A DNA stretch of 11,804 nucleotides from assembly GCA_003731675.1 (NCBI GenBank), contig RCNQ01000280.1, positions 1 through 11,804 of the forward strand, written 5' to 3'. Under the pieces are notes generated by a model. The model was not told where the DNA came from, made no database searches, and saw only the letters and a list, made by a program, of their open reading frames with translations. A program made the position numbers and the translations under genes. Shown piece after piece: positions 8,567-11,804 of this stretch (position 1 is the stretch's first letter; every line of letters begins with the position of its first letter). The stretch comes from Bacteroidetes/Chlorobi group bacterium ChocPot_Mid (GTDB lineage: Bacteria; Bacteroidota; Ignavibacteria; Kapaibacteriales; UBA2268).

Positions 8567-10129
8567 TTATTTTTTGTCATCACTGAGGTCAACATTATAT
8601 TTCACCTTGCAGAACGAAATAATTTTTAGCCAGTCTTTCGATGAAAAAACTGCTTTTTGGTCAATATGAGAATCTGTAGTATTAATCAATACTTCAGCAA
8701 TTATGTTGTATGATTTAATAAAATTCTGAATCTGAGCAGAGTCAAGTTCAACAATTGGTTCTGAATGTTTTACGCTTGGTATCCCGTCAGCGTTAACAAT
8801 AGCAGGTTCAAATGTTAAAGTATCAAGAGTAAATAATTCATTGTAATTTGCATCAACATAATGCATGACAATTTTACCACCAAATGCAACTTTATTATCT
8901 ATTTTAAAATAAATCGTTGCCGCCTTGAAATTATCCAGCATATCACGTGCATCATCATCCATTTCCAGTTCAACAGTATCTTTTAAGCTCAAATCTTTTA
9001 CTGTTACGATACTCTTAATGGTTAAGTCAAATCCAAACTGAATAGTGTCCCTGTTCGTAGCCGCACCTCTTCTTTTATCAGGATTTACTTTGGGTATAGC
9101 CATTACGATTATAGAATCAGGAATAAAAGCAAGAAAATCAGAAAGATTTGAATTATCAGCTGTATATATTTCCTCAAGATACTTGTTTCTCATTGTCAAC
9201 GGACCTAAATTATTATCTGACCTGCCATTCAGCTTAAGGAAAAATTGTTCGGTTTTGTTATTTCTCACACCTTTGATATTCAAAGTTTCTATTTCTATAT
9301 CAAATGGCTTGTTCGGGTCATTTGTTTTAATTGATGCTATTTTATCTATATATTTCCCTACTAATTTTAATTGTATTTCCCATAATTTCATTTTATCACG
9401 TAAGTCAGCAACATCATCAGTTACAGGTAAACCTACTGAACTTTCAATCGGGTCAACAGTTGTTGGAGGTACTATTCCAGCAAAATAACTGAACATTGAT
9501 TTTGTTATAGAATAATTGATAGTAAGATTTCCGTTAAAATTCGAGCCCAAAACCGTTCCGTCAATTTGCAAACTATCCGCTCCGAATTTTTGTTTTCTTG
9601 AATCATAAAAATAACCGTTGAGGTCCTGGCTAACTGTTTCGGTTCCGTTACCTGCAATCGTTTTTTGTAATGATAACTTATTTCCTCCAGCATCAATAAA
9701 TGCCGGTAGCTCCATCTTCACAGTTGCTTCAGTTGATGCAGTGTTTTTAACTGTTAGAGTTAATGTCCCTCTGACAAATATTGCACTGTCAATAACCAGA
9801 CCGTCTTTGTACGGTACTCCAATTGTTCCCTGACCATTTGTTACAGGTATGGTTATATCCGAACCAGATTGGTCAATTCTTCCTTCAATAAAGTTTTCAG
9901 TTCCCTGCTTACCTCCGAAGTTCTCATCATGAGCCACATAGATAAAACCATTCTTATCGTCAATTGATATGTATTTATCTGTCTTTATCAATTCACGTAA
10001 TTCATAAGTCCTGTTCATTAGTGGCAGATTAAACTCTGTATCCCAGCTGGGCATAGTTATATCATTTGGAAAATCCATACATCCAGCTAATATTGGTATT
10101 AGTAATAGATTGAGTAGATACCGCTTCAT
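8567..10129 (-). CDS. Large secreted lipoprotein of unknown function
   Basis: I do not recognise a named family for this 520-aa protein. The N-terminus MKRYLLNLLLIPILAGC is a compact SPase II signal with lipobox LAGC and lipidated Cys17, followed by MDFPND. The mature part begins PSWDTEFNLPLMNRTYELRELI (about 27-48), an opening I associate with large uncharacterised lipoproteins of Ignavibacteria/Chlorobi relatives. The rest is rich in Thr, Asp, Asn and Ile, with alternating short hydrophobic strands (for example GTLTLTVKNTASTEATVKMELP and IQFGFDLTIKSIVTVKDL), suggesting one or more beta-sandwich domains. It has no Cys besides Cys17 and one near the C-terminus, and no catalytic motif that I can see. 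The start is supported by AAAGGGA (complement of 10136-10142), six bases upstream. It is the first gene of a probable two-gene unit with the DUF5723-like barrel. The 125 bp upstream are almost pure AT, with no promoter I can call. Confidence 0.8.
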   Translation of the reverse strand: MKRYLLNLLLIPILAGCMDFPNDITMPSWDTEFNLPLMNRTYELRELIKTDKYISIDDKNGFIYVAHDENFGGKQGTENFIEGRIDQSGSDITIPVTNGQGTIGVPYKDGLVIDSAIFVRGTLTLTVKNTASTEATVKMELPAFIDAGGNKLSLQKTIAGNGTETVSQDLNGYFYDSRKQKFGADSLQIDGTVLGSNFNGNLTINYSITKSMFSYFAGIVPPTTVDPIESSVGLPVTDDVADLRDKMKLWEIQLKLVGKYIDKIASIKTNDPNKPFDIEIETLNIKGVRNNKTEQFFLKLNGRSDNNLGPLTMRNKYLEEIYTADNSNLSDFLAFIPDSIIVMAIPKVNPDKRRGAATNRDTIQFGFDLTIKSIVTVKDLSLKDTVELEMDDDARDMLDNFKAATIYFKIDNKVAFGGKIVMHYVDANYNELFTLDTLTFEPAIVNADGIPSVKHSEPIVELDSAQIQNFIKSYNIIAEVLINTTDSHIDQKAVFSSKDWLKIISFCKVKYNVDLSDDKK

Positions 10130-10254
10130 ATTTTATCCCTTTATTTTAAAAAAAATTATCATTTGAAGAAAACACTTATTGTTTAAATAATCTGAAAAAG
10201 CAAGTTACAAAGAAAATTTATTAAAATATTTTCAAAAAAACAATTATGAAATTA

Positions 10255-11511
10255 TTATAATCTAATATTAATATTATGTTCACAATTTAAACAAATACCA
10301 TTTTTAGCGGAGAGTTGTGCTTTGAAACCTTGTTTGCCGTTGTCCGTTTTCGGTTCTCGGCTATCCGTAAACTGACCATTATCCATTATCCGTCTCCCAT
10401 TGACTATGTCATCCTGAGCCTGTCGAAGGACATGAGCTTGTCGAAGGATTTTCCCCAATGACTTCTTCACTTTCGTTGAATATCTACTTCTCTCAATTAA
10501 GAGTTTCTTGCAATTAGGACAGTAAGTATTTTCGACACCAGGTAAATTAGTATTCCCAATGTAAACATATTTCAATCCTTTGCTTTCTGCGATTTCTTTA
10601 GCTTTCAGAAGAGTATTCAAATCAGTAGCTGGTTTATCTGTCATTTTATTTGATGGATGAAATCTACTGAAGTGTAGCGGTATTTCGGGATTAACAGATA
10701 CGATAAAATCAACTAATGCATTAATGTCATCAACAGAATCATTTTCTTCCGGTATTACTAAATTAATTATTTCCATGTGAATACTATCTGACAAATCCTG
10801 AAAACGTTTTATATTATCTAAAACTGGTTGTAATGAAGAATTGCAAATTTTCCTGTACTTTTTGTCATTCATAAATTTTAAATCAATGTTGATTGCTGAA
10901 ATCAAGTTTTCTTTAGCAATTAAATCAATTGTTTCTTTGGACATGAAACCATTCGATATGAATAAATGGAACAAATCAACATTTGGATATTTTTTCCTGC
11001 ATTCTAAAATTGTGTCTCTTGCATATTCAAAAAATATTGTAGGCTCTGAGTAGGTATAAGCTATTCCGTCAACCCCCTGCTCTATTGCCAAATCTGCAAT
11101 AAATGAAGGTGAGTATTCTATATGAAGATTTTCAATAGCATTGTCATCCTGAGCTTGTCGAAGGATGTCATCCTGAGCTTGTCGAAGGACATGAGCCTGT
11201 CGAAGGATGTCATCTTTTTTAGCATGAGACATTTGCCAGTTCTGACAATTCAGGCATTTGAAATTGCATCCGGGTGTTCCGAATGACAAGACTTTCGAAC
11301 CAGGTTTGAAATGATAAAAAGGTTTTTTCTCGATTGGGTCTATAGCAAATCCGGTAGAAGCACCATAGCTGTAAGTAAATAATTCACCGTCAATATTTTT
11401 CCGCAGAAGGCAAGTACCGACTTGCCCCGGTTTTATTTCGCAGTAATGAGAGCAGAGCAAACATTTGACAATGTTCTCATCGTGCTTTTCATATAGTATT
11501 GCCTGTTGCAA
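10255..11511 (-). CDS. amrS: AmmeMemoRadiSam system radical SAM enzyme with in-frame repeat insertions
   Basis: This is a PflA-like radical SAM protein that normally accompanies AMMECR1 and MEMO domain proteins; its reaction is not well established. The N-terminal cysteine set is CLLCSHYC (17-24) plus C34, then AIDPIEKKPFYHFKPG (56-71) and the cluster motif GCNFKCLNCQNW (81-92; Cys82, 86, 89). These are followed by GIAYTYSEPTIFFEY (149-163), SNGFMS (186-191), INIDLKFM (207-214) and HFSRFHPSNKM (280-290). C-terminal CPNC (331-334) and CLNC (407-410) complete a likely metal knuckle. At 418 aa it is longer than the roughly 330-350 aa I expect. The excess is two blocks of DNA-repeat-encoded sequence: residues about 100-123 and 355-398. 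All family cysteines are retained and the frame is open, so it is not called a pseudogene. The start is TTG (11509-11511); a stop lies six codons upstream and no ATG is available. AMMECR1 and MEMO genes are not in the window. Confidence 0.9.
   Translation of the reverse strand: MQQAILYEKHDENIVKCLLCSHYCEIKPGQVGTCLLRKNIDGELFTYSYGASTGFAIDPIEKKPFYHFKPGSKVLSFGTPGCNFKCLNCQNWQMSHAKKDDILRQAHVLRQAQDDILRQAQDDNAIENLHIEYSPSFIADLAIEQGVDGIAYTYSEPTIFFEYARDTILECRKKYPNVDLFHLFISNGFMSKETIDLIAKENLISAINIDLKFMNDKKYRKICNSSLQPVLDNIKRFQDLSDSIHMEIINLVIPEENDSVDDINALVDFIVSVNPEIPLHFSRFHPSNKMTDKPATDLNTLLKAKEIAESKGLKYVYIGNTNLPGVENTYCPNCKKLLIERSRYSTKVKKSLGKILRQAHVLRQAQDDIVNGRRIMDNGQFTDSREPKTDNGKQGFKAQLSAKNGICLNCEHNINIRL
10336..10398 (-). 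repeat. Second low-complexity repeat type inside amrS
   Basis: On the minus strand this stretch is built of short related words (GGATAATGG, ACGGATA, CCGAAAACGGACAACGG). In the amrS frame it encodes about GRRIMDNGQFTDSREPKTDNGK. It resembles the 'TTDNGQR' low-complexity tracts I remember in predicted proteins of uncultured bacteria. It directly abuts the 24-bp-type repeat block at 10408-10449, separated by TGACTAT-like linker bases, and has no counterpart expected in the AmrS family. The exact boundaries are judgement calls. Confidence 0.6.
10408..10449. repeat. 24-bp-family palindromic repeat, in-frame insertion in the amrS C-terminal region
   Basis: One full unit (10408-10431, GAGCC variant ending GGAC) is joined to a shortened 18-bp unit (10432-10449, starting ATGAGC). 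The total is 42 bp, a multiple of three, so the frame is preserved. On the coding (minus) strand it reads ILRQAHVLRQAQDD. It has the same orientation as the array at 11562-11804, and it lies between the two C-terminal CxxC pairs of amrS. Confidence 0.9.
11143..11214. repeat. 24-bp-family palindromic repeat, in-frame insertion after the radical-SAM motif of amrS
   Basis: Two full 24-bp units (11143-11166 and 11167-11190, the second ending GGAC) are followed by a shortened 18-bp unit (11191-11208, starting ATGAGC) and the first six bases of a further unit (GTCATC, 11209-11214). The total is 72 bp, so the frame is preserved. It encodes DDILRQAHVLRQAQDD plus a second ILRQAQDD on the minus strand, about residues 100-123 of AmrS. 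The full-plus-short join ending GGAC/ATGAGC is the same arrangement as in 10408-10449. Confidence 0.92.
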
Positions 11512-11561
11512 TTTTGGTAAAATTTCTTAATTACTAATCAGTTCTTCTTTCTTGACAAGAT

Positions 11562-11804
11562 GTCAACCTGAACCTGTCGAAGGATGTCATCCTGAGCTTG
11601 TCGAAGGATGTCATCCTGAGCTTGTCGAAGGATGTCATCCTGAGCTTGTCGAAGGATGTCATCCTGAGCTTGTCGAAGGATGTCGTCCTGAACCTGTCGA
11701 AGGATGTCATCCTGAGCTTGTCGAAGGATGTCATCCTGAGCCTGTCGAAGGATGTCATCCTGAGCTTGTCGAAGGATGTCATCCTGAGCCTGTCGAAGGA
11801 TGTC
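11562..11804. repeat. Tandem array of ten 24-bp palindromic repeats, cut by the window edge
   Basis: Ten complete 24-bp units run head to tail from 11562 to 11801, and the first three bases of an eleventh end the window. Each unit has arms CATCCT and AGGATG around the core GAGCTTGTCGA, and only one T separates adjacent hairpins. Units 2-5, 7 and 9 are identical. Units 8 and 10 have GAGCC in the core. Units 1 and 6 share a GAACC core, and unit 1 also has a changed arm (CAACCT), as expected at an array edge. There are no spacers. The array lies 50 bp upstream of the amrS start. Because 24 is divisible by three, the minus strand is open as MTSFDKLR repeats, which I regard as a by-product rather than a gene. 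Confidence 0.95.

Noticed and set aside
9045..9488. A 147-codon plus-strand reading frame opposite the lipoprotein gene
   Set aside because: It lies wholly inside a well-supported gene with signal peptide and ribosome binding site, and its translation shows no recognisable domain.
10130..10254. Terminator or promoter between amrS and the lipoprotein gene
   Set aside because: There is a T-rich run on the minus strand, but only a weak all-AT stem. TTTG words occur without a TAnnTTTG partner at the right distance. The Shine-Dalgarno-like AAAGGGA is the only clear signal.
10255..11511. amrS as a pseudogene broken by repeats
   Set aside because: Both insertions are multiples of three, the frame is open from start to stop, and the radical-SAM and accessory cysteines are all retained.
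11534..11782. An 82-codon minus-strand reading frame made of MTSFDKLR repeats across the array
   Set aside because: It is the automatic translation of a stop-free 24-bp repeat with an ATG in most units. It has no domain, no non-repeat body beyond the last few residues, and no ribosome binding site of its own.
11562..11804. CRISPR array
   Set aside because: The 24-bp units are directly adjacent with no unique spacers, and no cas gene is in the window.

Overview
The window is AT-rich and densely coded, with eight genes and little intergenic space. Several features suggest an uncultured member of the Bacteroidota/Ignavibacteria/Kapabacteria side of the FCB group: a DUF5723-type outer-membrane barrel, a large SPase II lipoprotein, Bacteroidota-like promoter elements (TTTG, then TAnnTTT), and a membrane-anchored SpoIIE phosphatase with STAS and HATPase partners. 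This placement is inferred from gene content. No rRNA or other taxonomic marker is present.

Layout. At 1-1922, minus strand, nnr (bifunctional NAD(P)HX repair enzyme) overlaps a VanZ-like membrane protein that runs off the left edge. At 2023-5068, plus strand, a three-gene partner-switching module reads SpoIIE/RsbU-type phosphatase with membrane and GAF domains, STAS anti-anti-sigma factor, and HATPase anti-sigma/kinase; the last two overlap. At 5110-6990, minus strand, is uvrC. A hairpin terminator at about 7045-7064 separates it from a minus-strand pair at 7088-10129: a 520-aa lipoprotein of unknown function followed by the DUF5723-like barrel. At 10255-11511, minus strand, is amrS, the radical SAM enzyme of the AMMECR1/MEMO/radical-SAM system. 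At 11562-11804 an array of 24-bp repeats runs off the right edge.

The most notable signal is the repeat family at the right end. The 24-bp palindromic unit (core CCTGAGCTTGTCGAAGG) forms a ten-copy head-to-tail array just upstream of amrS. It also occurs twice inside the amrS reading frame, both times in the same orientation and the same frame (ILRQAQDD). The insertions fall where the family normally has loops: just after the radical-SAM cysteine motif, and between the two C-terminal CxxC pairs. The second one sits beside another low-complexity repeat type (MDNGQ.../KTDNG). The gene stays open, and all expected cysteines are retained. A mobile or expanding palindromic element therefore appears to have been absorbed as extra protein sequence, much as described for Rickettsia palindromic elements.

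The other genes are recognisable housekeeping or regulatory genes. nnr repairs damaged nicotinamide cofactors, uvrC acts in nucleotide excision repair, and the SpoIIE/STAS/HATPase set relays an unknown membrane or GAF-sensed signal to a sigma factor or other target not in this window.
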